Under the pieces are notes generated by a model. It had not been told where the DNA came from. It saw only the letters and a program-made list of their open reading frames with translations, and did not search any database. Shown here piece after piece: positions 32,229 through 41,193 of a DNA stretch of 44,389 nt (position 1 is its first letter; each line of letters starts with the position of its first letter). A program made the translations under genes and the position numbers. Source of the stretch: JBAXPV01 sp037132075 (GTDB lineage: Bacteria > Bacteroidota > Bacteroidia > Bacteroidales > CAIXZF01); the NCBI GenBank assembly GCA_037132075.1, contig JBAXPV010000030.1, positions 1 through 44,389 on the forward strand. The letters run 5' to 3'.

Positions 32229-35200
32229 TAATTTGCATGGTTCTTTGGGATGAGGACATAATAATAAACACCATCCGGGCAATCGCCACCATCCCAGTTG
32301 TTTTTATAATCACTGTTTTGGTAGACTACCTTTCCCCATCGGTTGTAGATGATAATCTCAGTTTGCGGGAAAGTCTCGAGGCCGGTAATGTGAAGCACAT
32401 CGTTTTTGCTGTCGTTGTTGGGCGTGATCACATTCGGGATCACCAGTTCACAGGTCTTAACCAAAACCGTATCAGAGGTAGTGTCTGAGATACAGATTTT
32501 TTGGGTTACGAATAAAGTGATATTATACGAGCCGGTGTTTGTCCATGACAAGACATAAGGACCCATGCCGGAGCCTGAAAGCACATTGGCGCCTGAGAAA
32601 TTCCAGAGGTAATTGGCGTCGGGCCTGGCATTACCAGTATAGGTGACTAAAGAAGTCCCACTCAAACAAATAGAATCTGTTGCAGTAAATGTTGAGGTAG
32701 GGACCATTGAGACTTCCAGTAACTGAGAAAGTGAGTCGATGCAAAAGCCATTGGCTACCATGAGTTTAATGATGTAGTTTCCGGTATCCGCATACAGATG
32801 CGTTGGGTTTGAGACGTTTGGCAATGTTGTGCCGTCTCCGAAGCTCCAGAGATAGGATGCAGGACTCCCCTGTGAGCTGTCGGCAAAAATCACTACAGTC
32901 CCAAAACAAACATTGGCGGCCGTGAAAACGGCTTTGGGTTTCTGTATGACATTTATCAGTGTGGAATCTTTGGTGTGACATGAATATTGCGAGATGTCGA
33001 GCAGCACCTGGTGGGATCCGGGAACAGTCCAGCTAACATGATGAGGCCCAGGTAAATTCCCTCCCGGAACGGCAGTCCCACCGCCAAAGTTCCAGTTATA
33101 GGTGAGCGGGTCGACGCTTGTGCCAGAATAATTAATCAGGATACTGTCGCCAGTGCATGCTGCCATGGGAAGCGTGGTGAAAGTCGGGTCGGGGTGTTCA
33201 GTGACAATGACACTTTTGTGCCCGATGGCCTGGCCACATTTATTCAGACAAAGGAGGTCGATCGTATAGACTCCGGCAGTATCAAATCGTATATACAACT
33301 CATTGTTTGAGGTGTCGATGATGGTGCCGCCGGATTTTGTCCATTCGTAGTAAATGTTGGGATGAAAGGCGATATGGTAATATATTGTATCTCCCAGGCA
33401 AACCTGCAGTGGTCCCAGGAAATTGGCTGAAGGAGGTGCCAGCACGTCGAGCGAAACGCTGTTGGGTGTTAAAGGACCGGGGCATCCGTAGTTGGTTTCT
33501 CTTACAGTAAGGTTATAAGTCCCGGCTCCATTGAATAAAATTCCGACAGCAGCCTCAGTAGAAAACAAAGGACCGTTTAAATACCATTGGTACGTTGAAT
33601 TCATAGGAGGTCCGACGTTGTAAGGGATAGGGTAGAAGAAGACGGCATCCCCGACGCATAGAATTGAGTCAGGCGGACTTTGTAAAATCCAGAGGTTATC
33701 GGCAGGAGCACCGATCAACAGGCGTATGATGGTTCCGTTAGCATCCCAGGGATGGTTTGAATGGGTGGCGACCACACGGAGATAATACAGGCCCGGGCTA
33801 AGTCCGAGTGTGCCCAGGAGGTTGGCGTTCGGAATATGGATATGTAAAGTCGTGTCATTGGTGGCAGTGATGCTGCCGAGCCCACCCAGAGGTGGGATCA
33901 CAGCAAAATTCATAGAACTGTGAACTTCCAGTTTGTATTGATTGCTGTCAGGTTCATAAATAGCTGCTGTTGCTGAAGAGTCATATTTATGAATGTTGAC
34001 GTAAACCGTAGTATCAAATCCTTGTGTAGAGCTCAGGCAGGCATGGATATCCAGTTTGTGGTTGGTTTCGATATCACAATGTTTAATGCAAAATGGTCCC
34101 CACTGCAAGCCTACAGCGACGGGGTTTGTGGAAACTACCCTGACATAATAGTTACATCCATCAGGGATAGCTTGGGTGGTTTCGAGTACCATTCCAGAGA
34201 CAGAGCCAGGAGAAGAACCCAGGGCCGGGTCATAGGTTTTTGTACTGGGGATTGAGCCTAGAATGTTCAGGTTCCCCGAGAACGAGCCCGTTGAGTCGGA
34301 GAGTTGGGCTGTATAATGATTTCCGGTAAGAAAAACCCCGGTGGAATAAAATGGCACATCGATTACACTGCCAATACACAGAGAGTCGCTGCTCATCGTA
34401 ACCGTGGGTTGCAGCGTATTGATCGTATTGGGACATAGTTGTACCTCGAAACAAGGCGACGCGTTGCTATAAAAATTCAAGGCATAGTCTGTGTAATAGT
34501 AATGAATCCGGACCTTATAACAGGTCCCCGGCGTCGTGGCGCTGGGGATGGTTGGCCAGAGCGCTCCATTCAGAAAAGAGTTGCTGCCCTGGTATAGTGC
34601 CAGTATCGTAGGACTTGCGAATGATCCGGTACTGTTGGATAATTGTACTTCATAGAAGCCGTTCCCACAAATAGGAACCGGAAGATGATAATAGATCAGC
34701 AAGCCAAAATTCTGACAAATAGGGTTGGGGGTGACCGAGTCTAAAACGACATTGAAATTCGTAACGAAATTGTCAAAGAATCCGGTGATAAAAATGTCAT
34801 CGATACCGACTGACATGGCTCCCGGTGCAGTTCCTGCATCATTGACCCAACGGTAAGCAAACCTGAGATTATTCACATTATTAAAGGCCAGATTCTGAAC
34901 GATGGTATATTGCCATACTGACTGATTCGAATATTGAGTTCCTGTTGAAACCCAGGGGCCGTTGTCGACGCTGTAATAGATATCCATATAGGCAGTAGGG
35001 GAGCCCTGGCAGATGTAAAAGAAGGTGAGTTTCACATCACTCATCCCCCTCGTGCAAAATCCGCCGGTGAGCTGGACAAAATGATCGGAAGCTGCGGTTG
35101 GATTATAATTACAATTTGTGATGCCGCTGGATTGATCATAAATATGTAAATATTTACTATTTGGCGCAAAAGAAATTGTACCGCCTGATGTCACACTTTG

Positions 35201-35416
35201 ATCCACAGTATTCGGATAAGTAGGTGTGCCAATGTAGGAGTCATTGATCACCCACACATTACTGCCGGTATTGGTGCCAACTCCAGCCGTATTCAGCATG
35301 ACACCAGGCGCCCCGGTTTCAAAAGTCTCAGAATAAACAAGAATGTTCGTTTGTGCTTGTACAGAACCAAGGCAAAAAAACAGTAAGACAATAAAAATTG
35401 CAGTCGTTTTTTTCAT
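32201..35416 (-). CDS. Large PKD-domain surface protein, T9SS type B (CHU_C) tail
   Basis: 1071 aa. Signal peptide MKKTTAIFIVLLFFCLGSVQAQ. Residues about 25-215 form a jelly-roll-like domain (FETGAPGVM, AMSVGIDDIFITGFF). A long stretch of Ig-like and PKD domains follows (YNWNFGGGT, SYLWSFGDGTTLPNVSNPTHLYADTGNY, ANYLWNFSG). The last about 85 residues are a gliding-associated CHU_C domain (LVIPNVITPNNDSKNDVL, IYNRWGKVVYQ, NWDGG, DGVYYYVL), the T9SS type B export signal. Likely an adhesin or surface-layer protein. The 3' end overlaps the protease remnant by 28 nt. Confidence 0.9.
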   Translation of the reverse strand: MKKTTAIFIVLLFFCLGSVQAQTNILVYSETFETGAPGVMLNTAGVGTNTGSNVWVINDSYIGTPTYPNTVDQSVTSGGTISFAPNSKYLHIYDQSSGITNCNYNPTAASDHFVQLTGGFCTRGMSDVKLTFFYICQGSPTAYMDIYYSVDNGPWVSTGTQYSNQSVWQYTIVQNLAFNNVNNLRFAYRWVNDAGTAPGAMSVGIDDIFITGFFDNFVTNFNVVLDSVTPNPICQNFGLLIYYHLPVPICGNGFYEVQLSNSTGSFASPTILALYQGSNSFLNGALWPTIPSATTPGTCYKVRIHYYYTDYALNFYSNASPCFEVQLCPNTINTLQPTVTMSSDSLCIGSVIDVPFYSTGVFLTGNHYTAQLSDSTGSFSGNLNILGSIPSTKTYDPALGSSPGSVSGMVLETTQAIPDGCNYYVRVVSTNPVAVGLQWGPFCIKHCDIETNHKLDIHACLSSTQGFDTTVYVNIHKYDSSATAAIYEPDSNQYKLEVHSSMNFAVIPPLGGLGSITATNDTTLHIHIPNANLLGTLGLSPGLYYLRVVATHSNHPWDANGTIIRLLIGAPADNLWILQSPPDSILCVGDAVFFYPIPYNVGPPMNSTYQWYLNGPLFSTEAAVGILFNGAGTYNLTVRETNYGCPGPLTPNSVSLDVLAPPSANFLGPLQVCLGDTIYYHIAFHPNIYYEWTKSGGTIIDTSNNELYIRFDTAGVYTIDLLCLNKCGQAIGHKSVIVTEHPDPTFTTLPMAACTGDSILINYSGTSVDPLTYNWNFGGGTAVPGGNLPGPHHVSWTVPGSHQVLLDISQYSCHTKDSTLINVIQKPKAVFTAANVCFGTVVIFADSSQGSPASYLWSFGDGTTLPNVSNPTHLYADTGNYIIKLMVANGFCIDSLSQLLEVSMVPTSTFTATDSICLSGTSLVTYTGNARPDANYLWNFSGANVLSGSGMGPYVLSWTNTGSYNITLFVTQKICISDTTSDTVLVKTCELVIPNVITPNNDSKNDVLHITGLETFPQTEIIIYNRWGKVVYQNSDYKNNWDGGDCPDGVYYYVLIPKNHANYHGTVTIFR

Positions 35417-35449
35417 AATGTGCTTGTTTATTGAATATTCAAAAACAAA

Positions 35450-38122
35450 TCAAAGGACAACAGTTACCCTTCCGTAAGCCATTTTAGTAATTCCTAAATT
35501 ATTCGAAGTTCCTTTGTTAAATGAATAAATCATCAACCAGGTATAAGTATCTTGTTTCACCAGACTGCCTTGATATTTTCCGTCCCAACCCATGTTCTTT
35601 CCTTCAAATAGCTGCTCACCCCAACGGTCATAGATATACAAAGTATAGTCAAGGTCATTCCCGAAAGGCTTGAAGAGGTCATTGAGCCCATCCCCGTCAG
35701 GTGTGAACGCATTGGGAACATAATAGGCATCAAAGTCAATAATCTGGATAAGAATAAAGGAGGAGTCTGAGCATCCATCCGGGCTGGTAACCGTTAACCA
35801 GGCCTGGTAATCGCCCTGGTTGTAATAAGAATGTGTGGGAGATTGCAGCGTGGAGTGGTTTTCGATTCCGGAAACGCTATCCCCGAAGTTCCAGTACCAG
35901 CTGCTTGAATTTAAAGAATTATCAGTGAAATGAATCAGGGGAGACCCGACAAAAGTGGTTTGAGGGTCGGCAGTAAACATAGGCACCGGGAGCGGGAAAA
36001 TATTTATCGTTACTGTAGATGATGCTGAGCAACCTCCTTCAGAAACAGTAAGCTTAACGTCATGAAAACCATGAATGTTCCATCGCAGCGCATAGGGACC
36101 CTGTCCACTTCCTGAGATGACGATAGCGCCACTAAATTCCCAGAGGTAATTTGCGGCAGCGGAGGCATTACCGGTATAATTTATTAAGCAGGGATCTCCC
36201 TGGCATAAGGGAGAGTCGGCAGTAAAATCGGCTGTAGGTTGCGGATGAACGTCGATGACAAAAAACGCAGAGTCTGTTGAGCAATTGGTTTCTGAAACAT
36301 GCATCCAGATTGTATGCGTACCCGTAACACTCCATGAAACCTGGTAAGGGCCCTGGCCTGTGCCAGAAACGACAGTTCCACCATCGAAATTCCAGGTATA
36401 GGTAGCATTGGTGTTAAACAGGCTGATATCCTGAATCGAAGCATTGGCGCCAAGGCAGACAGTAGTGGGCGCCTGAAGCTGGGGTAAGGCATTGCAGCAT
36501 TTTATGTTGATAGGCCATACAATAGAATCAAGGCCACAGATGCTGTTTCTTTGGTAATAGTATGTAATTAAATAACTACCGGGGTTTGTATAGTTATGGA
36601 TGACAGTCTGGCCATGAACGATAGGTGTTCCGTCGCCAAAATTCCAGTAATAATCAGTGATGTAGGGGTTATATGTCGCTTTAAAAGTCAGTGGATTTGA
36701 GCGGCAGAGGGTATCAAGTAAGTCGTAATAATGATAGGTATTGACAGAGGTTGCAATGTTAAAGCTATTCTCCAGGTTTTTAACTGTGGCTCCGGCGATA
36801 TAGCCAAAGGACTCATACCAGCCATATCCGTAGACATTGGCAATGAGCCCGCTGTCGGAGCTTAAGATGTGGTTCCCCTGGGTGACAGTAAGCTGTGCAT
36901 AGGAATATTGCGGGTTTGAGGTGACGGGGAGGAATGATGAACCGACGTTGTTTCCGTCGAGGCTGACAAGGTTAGTGTAGGCAGTTCGTGTAATGATATT
37001 CAGATAGTAAGAAGAGATGATCGGGGTGACGAAAGAATTAAAAACAATACGTTTGATCGTTTGCTCCAGGGGGTTTATCATGATCATAAAAGGATCAGAA
37101 TATTCATTGCTGTCGGTGGCTGCACCTTTACTGAACTGAGCGACAGAAATCGGGTAGTTTGAATTGATAAAGCTCGCTGAGGAGATATTTTCTTCATACA
37201 TCCCACCGGCATTAAGCCCATGTGGTAATCCTCCATTGATTGTGAAAATGGTGCCGTTTTTTTGCCCAACGAATCTGAAAACATCACTGGCCCTGGTTTT
37301 AAGAGGGACCGTGATATATTGCTTACCCCAGGTGTTGACCGGCATCATTTGCTCACAGATATGATTACAGCAGCAAGAATCCCCGGGAATAAAAGCGCAT
37401 TGATTCCCCGAAAACACAGCAAAAGGTTTGCAATTGTTGGCCACATTCGTGTCAAGCTCAACGAGAGAACCAGTAAGGCTGTAAGCTCCAGAAGGGTATG
37501 ATTTGATCTGGTAAACCTGGCCTTTGTTTAAGCTGATGTTAAAAGGAATATTGGCGCCGTGACCACCTTGCGTATTGCATTTTGGGACGATCCGGATCAC
37601 GGTGCTGTCATAGGCAGCAACGACCAATAACTCAGAAACAGAGACTTCTGTAAAAACCATACTCACCGTTGAAGGCTGGTAAGTTGTTGTTCGATATCTT
37701 TTCCCGAGAGATATGGTGGGAATGTTGATATTGGCATCAGAAGTGTATTTTACATAATTCAATTGGTATACTGAGATTGGGTTGTCGGAAGTGACATGAA
37801 CGCCTTTGTTTTCAATGGAATCACTCAGGGAGCACATTACTAAGTCGGTAGGAATTGTGATTTCAATTGTTGAATTTGGCGGGACATTAAAATTCTGAGA
37901 CCAAGCATTTAGTGGTAGGGACACCATTCCTGAGGCAGCTTGATAGTCAGTGGTTATATATACCTTCATGCGATCAGAATGAGTCGTGTCATCCCCCAGG
38001 TAATTTTCCATAAACCCCAACCAGAAATCAGTTCCTTTTGTGGTAAACCCCTGGCCAGCTGCTTGTTTTAAGCAGAGCAGCAGGAAGAAAAAAAAGAGTG
38101 TCGTAACAACTCGATTCCTCAT
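35450..38122 (-). CDS. IgGFc-binding-like PKD surface protein, T9SS type B tail
   Basis: 890 aa. Signal peptide, then an N-terminal IgGFc-binding-protein-like domain (about 25-440; GTDFWLGFMENY, then SDNPISVYQLNY, and VNTWGKQYITVPL). Four PKD-like repeats follow (YYWNFGDGTPIVHGQ, TYTWNFDGGT, NYLWEFSGA, SSWYWNFGDS). The C-terminus is CHU_C (YVPNAFTPDGDGLNDLF, YIYDRWGEQLFEG, GWDG). Expected to be exported by T9SS and anchored at the surface. It lies 33 nt upstream of the 1071-aa gene in the same direction, probably one transcript. Confidence 0.92.
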   Translation of the reverse strand: MRNRVVTTLFFFFLLLCLKQAAGQGFTTKGTDFWLGFMENYLGDDTTHSDRMKVYITTDYQAASGMVSLPLNAWSQNFNVPPNSTIEITIPTDLVMCSLSDSIENKGVHVTSDNPISVYQLNYVKYTSDANINIPTISLGKRYRTTTYQPSTVSMVFTEVSVSELLVVAAYDSTVIRIVPKCNTQGGHGANIPFNISLNKGQVYQIKSYPSGAYSLTGSLVELDTNVANNCKPFAVFSGNQCAFIPGDSCCCNHICEQMMPVNTWGKQYITVPLKTRASDVFRFVGQKNGTIFTINGGLPHGLNAGGMYEENISSASFINSNYPISVAQFSKGAATDSNEYSDPFMIMINPLEQTIKRIVFNSFVTPIISSYYLNIITRTAYTNLVSLDGNNVGSSFLPVTSNPQYSYAQLTVTQGNHILSSDSGLIANVYGYGWYESFGYIAGATVKNLENSFNIATSVNTYHYYDLLDTLCRSNPLTFKATYNPYITDYYWNFGDGTPIVHGQTVIHNYTNPGSYLITYYYQRNSICGLDSIVWPINIKCCNALPQLQAPTTVCLGANASIQDISLFNTNATYTWNFDGGTVVSGTGQGPYQVSWSVTGTHTIWMHVSETNCSTDSAFFVIDVHPQPTADFTADSPLCQGDPCLINYTGNASAAANYLWEFSGAIVISGSGQGPYALRWNIHGFHDVKLTVSEGGCSASSTVTINIFPLPVPMFTADPQTTFVGSPLIHFTDNSLNSSSWYWNFGDSVSGIENHSTLQSPTHSYYNQGDYQAWLTVTSPDGCSDSSFILIQIIDFDAYYVPNAFTPDGDGLNDLFKPFGNDLDYTLYIYDRWGEQLFEGKNMGWDGKYQGSLVKQDTYTWLMIYSFNKGTSNNLGITKMAYGRVTVVL

Positions 38123-38166
38123 GACTCGGGGTATAGTTCAGTCATCAATCTTTTTTCGAAAAATAA

Positions 38167-38541
38167 TTACTGTTTGTTTTTCACTGCTTCAGAAACAGTC
38201 ACTTCAATCCGTTTCCAGCTTGGTTTTTCAGAAGTGCCCATATTGTGGTAATACCCCGGATACACTTCGTTTGAACCAAGGCCTGCTTTGGCCGTATTGT
38301 AGATCAACAGGTTGGTGCTGGTTCCTTTAATGGAGGTATTGTCATTGGCACCGGTCAATGCAACGCGTGGTACGAGTTTGCCATTGTCCTGCTTTTTGGC
38401 TTCTTGTTTGGTGTTCGTCTCTTTAAGGGCAGGTACAGCAGTTTTAGAGAGGTTTTGAGCGAGGTTAGTTTGGAGAGAAAAAAGAGAAAGAAGCAAAATG
38501 AGAAGCAAATTGATCGAGATAAGCTTGTTGTTTGTTTTCAT
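38167..38541 (-). CDS. Small secreted protein, unknown
   Basis: 124 aa. Signal peptide (ISINLLLILLLSLFSLQTNLAQ), then a Lys/Thr-rich spacer and a short domain with SIKGTSTNLLIYNTAKAG and PGYYHNMG. That TNLLIYNTA / PGYYYN pair is a known opening segment of Bacteroidetes surface proteins, where it precedes long repeat regions; here it stands alone. It ends 45 nt before the 890-aa gene and may share its transcript. Confidence 0.78.
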   Translation of the reverse strand: MKTNNKLISINLLLILLLSLFSLQTNLAQNLSKTAVPALKETNTKQEAKKQDNGKLVPRVALTGANDNTSIKGTSTNLLIYNTAKAGLGSNEVYPGYYHNMGTSEKPSWKRIEVTVSEAVKNKQ

Positions 38542-38716
38542 AATACTGAAATTAATATACTGAAAAACAGTTATTTAACCCAAATGTTTTCAAAGATGGC
38601 TAAAAACTTTGGTAAATATCACAAATATAGCATTAATTCAGTGTAAGAATTTCTATTCAATTATTAACATAATGAGGTTCTGAGTACCTTATTTTCAGAC
38701 TCTTGTTTGTAGTTGT

Positions 38717-38780
38717 GCCTCATTCCATGGCTGGTTTTCCTGAAGGAGGATTCAACAATGTAAATCCCGGGGAATGAGGC
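38717..38780. repeat. 10-bp inverted repeat in the gap before the tRNA
   Basis: GCCTCATTCC (38717-38726) and GGAATGAGGC (38771-38780) are perfect reverse complements 44 nt apart. The surrounding gap 38542-38811 holds no gene I can support. Confidence 0.5.
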
Positions 38781-38811
38781 TTGATTGAATAGAAAATTAA
38801 AGCAGAATAAA

Positions 38812-38843
38812 TTTGCACAACACAAAAAGAAGCTGTACTTTTG
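38812..38843 (+). promoter_or_regulatory. Consensus Bacteroidetes promoter of the initiator tRNA
   Basis: TTTG (38812-38815), 20-nt spacer, TACTTTTG (38836-38843): both elements match the Bacteroidetes sigma-A consensus. A start near 38849 is about 31 nt before the mature tRNA. No terminator is seen between the tRNA and the integrase gene, so read-through is likely. Confidence 0.72.
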
Positions 38844-38879
38844 TGGTCTCAATATGTTATTCAAGGATTAAAGATATAT

Positions 38880-38954
38880 TGCGGGGTGGAGCAGTGGCAG
38901 CTCGTTGGGCTCATAACCCAAAGGTCGGCGGTTCGAATCCGCCCCCCGCTACCA
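38880..38954 (+). tRNA. Initiator tRNA-fMet (CAT)
   Basis: 75 nt with encoded CCA. The acceptor stem pairs 2-7 with 66-71 (GCGGGG/CCCCGC), while 1-72 is a U-U mismatch. The anticodon stem has three consecutive G-C pairs next to the loop (GGG-CTCATAA-CCC), and there is an A11-U24 pair. All three are initiator features. T arm GGCGG-TTCGAAT-CCGCC. Its 3' end is a likely integration site, since an integrase gene begins 12 nt later. Confidence 0.95.
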
Positions 38955-38966
38955 AAACAAGGAAAC

Positions 38967-40217
38967 ATGCGCGCCCGTAGTGTTTCCGGAGAAAAGGGAA
39001 AAGAAGTGCGCCAAATGTGCGCCACGAATTTGACCCATCGAAAAGCCGAAAGGCATACAATTATTCCCAAATTAATGCTACCATTTAGATATGCGGCACT
39101 ATGTAGTACCGGAGAACGGTGGTATATTTTTTATTGGTGCCTTGACCCCGCAACAAGCAAGCTCGAACGAGTAAGGATTTACGTTAATGCAACCAGAAAT
39201 AAGGTGTTGCGGAAAAAGCATGCTGAAAGATTGATAAAAGAAATCAATGTTAGACTGGATGCAGGCTATAATCCTTTTGTCAATGACAGTAATCCTCAAA
39301 ACTACACGCTACTTTCTAAGGCCCTGGACTTTGTTGACAAATACAAGGCTACCTATTTGCGTGACCGGTCTTTGTCAAGCATGAATTCTCGAATGACTAA
39401 TTTCAGGGAATGGCTGACTAAAACAAAAAAAGATAATTTGTATGCTTTTGAGTTTACAAGTTTATTGGCCAGGCAATATATGAATGATGTCTTGATGGCC
39501 AAGAAAAAGAAGCAGAATGTAGATGGCGAAAGCATCAAAGGCCGAACATACAACAATTGTTTGATTGAAATGAGAGGCACATTCAATCTTTTGGTAAAGC
39601 AGAAATATATACTTGAGAATCCTTTCCAATCTGTTGACAGATTGCCGGAGACTGAAAAGCAAAAAATTCCTTTTTCTCCTGATCAACAAATGAAATACAG
39701 GGATTATCTTCTGGCAAATGATCACGAATTTCTGATCATTTCCTTGTATTGCTATTACTGTGCAATCAGGCCGAATGAAATCGTTCACCTTAAAGTGAAA
39801 GACATTGATTTAGAACGTGGTAATATCACGGTACCTCCCGGGGTTTCTAAAAACAAAAAAGTAAGAAAACTTTCAATACCCGATCAATTCATCGAGATAC
39901 TGAAAGCGAGGTTTGAGAACATAGACCCAGAATTTTATATCTGTGGCCGTGGAATGAAACCAGGCCCTGTATATTCAGCACCTACGAGAATTGCCGAACA
40001 CTTCAGAAAGATCGCCAACAAACTTAATTTCCCAAAAGAAATCATGTTTTATTCCCTGAAAGACACCGTTGCAGACCGTCTGATTGAAGCCGGGTTCTCT
40101 GCCAGGACTTTAAGGGATTTGTTTGGACACCATGATTTGAGCGTAACAGACAACTACTTGCGCGGAATTAACTCTAAAGGCGACAAGCGTTTGAGAAGCG
40201 AATTTCCTGACTTTTAA
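38967..40217 (+). CDS. Tyrosine-type site-specific integrase
   Basis: About 416 aa from the ATG at 38967 (AAGGA at 38959-38963 upstream); 39015 is an alternative, and longer versions read through the tRNA and are rejected. It has a SAM-like core-binding domain (about 120-240) and a catalytic domain with box I Arg in AIRPNEIVHLK, a beta-hairpin Lys in KNKKVRKL, GHHDLSVTDNY with the second His and nucleophile Tyr. Box II, usually HxxR, reads SLKD; Bacteroidetes integrases often have SLKH there. It probably inserted the element carrying the following genes. Confidence 0.92.
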   Translation: MRARSVSGEKGKEVRQMCATNLTHRKAERHTIIPKLMLPFRYAALCSTGERWYIFYWCLDPATSKLERVRIYVNATRNKVLRKKHAERLIKEINVRLDAGYNPFVNDSNPQNYTLLSKALDFVDKYKATYLRDRSLSSMNSRMTNFREWLTKTKKDNLYAFEFTSLLARQYMNDVLMAKKKKQNVDGESIKGRTYNNCLIEMRGTFNLLVKQKYILENPFQSVDRLPETEKQKIPFSPDQQMKYRDYLLANDHEFLIISLYCYYCAIRPNEIVHLKVKDIDLERGNITVPPGVSKNKKVRKLSIPDQFIEILKARFENIDPEFYICGRGMKPGPVYSAPTRIAEHFRKIANKLNFPKEIMFYSLKDTVADRLIEAGFSARTLRDLFGHHDLSVTDNYLRGINSKGDKRLRSEFPDF

Positions 40218-40404
40218 ACGATCAGCCTGTCTTTTTTGATCATCTATTGAAGAAGGACTAATTTTCATGGAAGGATTAAATATTGAAAAATATTCCTCAT
40301 CTTTGTTAGTATGATTGCCACAGCACTTTTTAGTTTAATATAAGATTAACTATTCAAGTTGATAAGTTCAATGGGCTTTCCATAAATGTTTTGCAACAAT
40401 AAAC

Positions 40405-41193
40405 ATGACACTACCCTATAAATTCTATTTTTTTGGTTCTGAAGACTCAACTGATACTGATGTGATCATTGAAGTCGACAAGATAAATGAACCTCATGAA
40501 GATATCGCTTTCATCAATAAATTAAAACTAGATTATAATTTGGATTGGGATATTACTCTAGTGTTAATAAATGAGGGCAAAATAGTAGATACAATAAGCA
40601 GAAAAGGATCTCCAGATAGTGTTAACAACTGTCTTTTCTATACGTATGATCTTCATAGAAATAGACAAAAGTACCCTAATCCTATTAATCAACTCGTTGA
40701 AAGAAATATTCTCCTCGCAGCTTTTAGATGTATTCGAAATATTCTATATTTTTGTTCCAGGACTTCATATAGGCCAATGATTAAAAAAGTATTGACAAAA
40801 GAATACTACAACAGTTCAAATTTATCGTTTCAAGATTTCGTTTGTGTACTCAAGAATATTGATTTCGCAACGATTGATACATTTAATAAAAAATATTCCG
40901 ATGAAGATATTTGGAAAAAGATTGCTTTTTTTCTAGGTCAAACTCTTTCCTTAATACTTGATAATAAAGAAATCTACACAAAGAATCAACTTATTGAAAA
41001 ATATCCAAAACTCACTCCATTTATTCACAGAAATGTGGACAACTATCAAAAAGAAGAAATTAATGCATTGAAATATATAATCACGGATATAATGTCTAAT
41101 TTTAATGTAGAGCTTATTGAAAAAAGAATATTAAAATTTAATAATGAAATAATAGATGTCGAACTTGAAAAAATATTTAACAATGGGAAATGA
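40405..41193 (+). CDS. Nucleotidyltransferase-like protein of a putative defence pair
   Basis: 262 aa, strongly AT-rich. The N-terminus shows a minimal polymerase-beta-type NTase signature: FFGSEDSTDTDVIIEV, with G11-S12 and the D17-x-D19 pair, and a third candidate acid at D49 in DWDITLVLI. Next come TYDLHRNRQKYPNP and a helical C-terminal half. No membrane segments. It overlaps the next gene by at least 11 nt, so the two are made together. It might modify a nucleic acid or small molecule, or make a nucleotide signal; the family is not one I can name. Confidence 0.72.
   Translation: MTLPYKFYFFGSEDSTDTDVIIEVDKINEPHEDIAFINKLKLDYNLDWDITLVLINEGKIVDTISRKGSPDSVNNCLFYTYDLHRNRQKYPNPINQLVERNILLAAFRCIRNILYFCSRTSYRPMIKKVLTKEYYNSSNLSFQDFVCVLKNIDFATIDTFNKKYSDEDIWKKIAFFLGQTLSLILDNKEIYTKNQLIEKYPKLTPFIHRNVDNYQKEEINALKYIITDIMSNFNVELIEKRILKFNNEIIDVELEKIFNNGK

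Noticed and set aside
32229..32488. Continuation of the protease remnant on the + strand
   Set aside because: Past about 32228 the frame is antisense to the CHU_C domain of the 1071-aa surface protein and carries no protease or CARDB features.
38841..38966. Longer integrase N-terminus
   Set aside because: This part of the frame reads through the initiator tRNA; the ATG at 38967 with AAGGA upstream is the sensible start.
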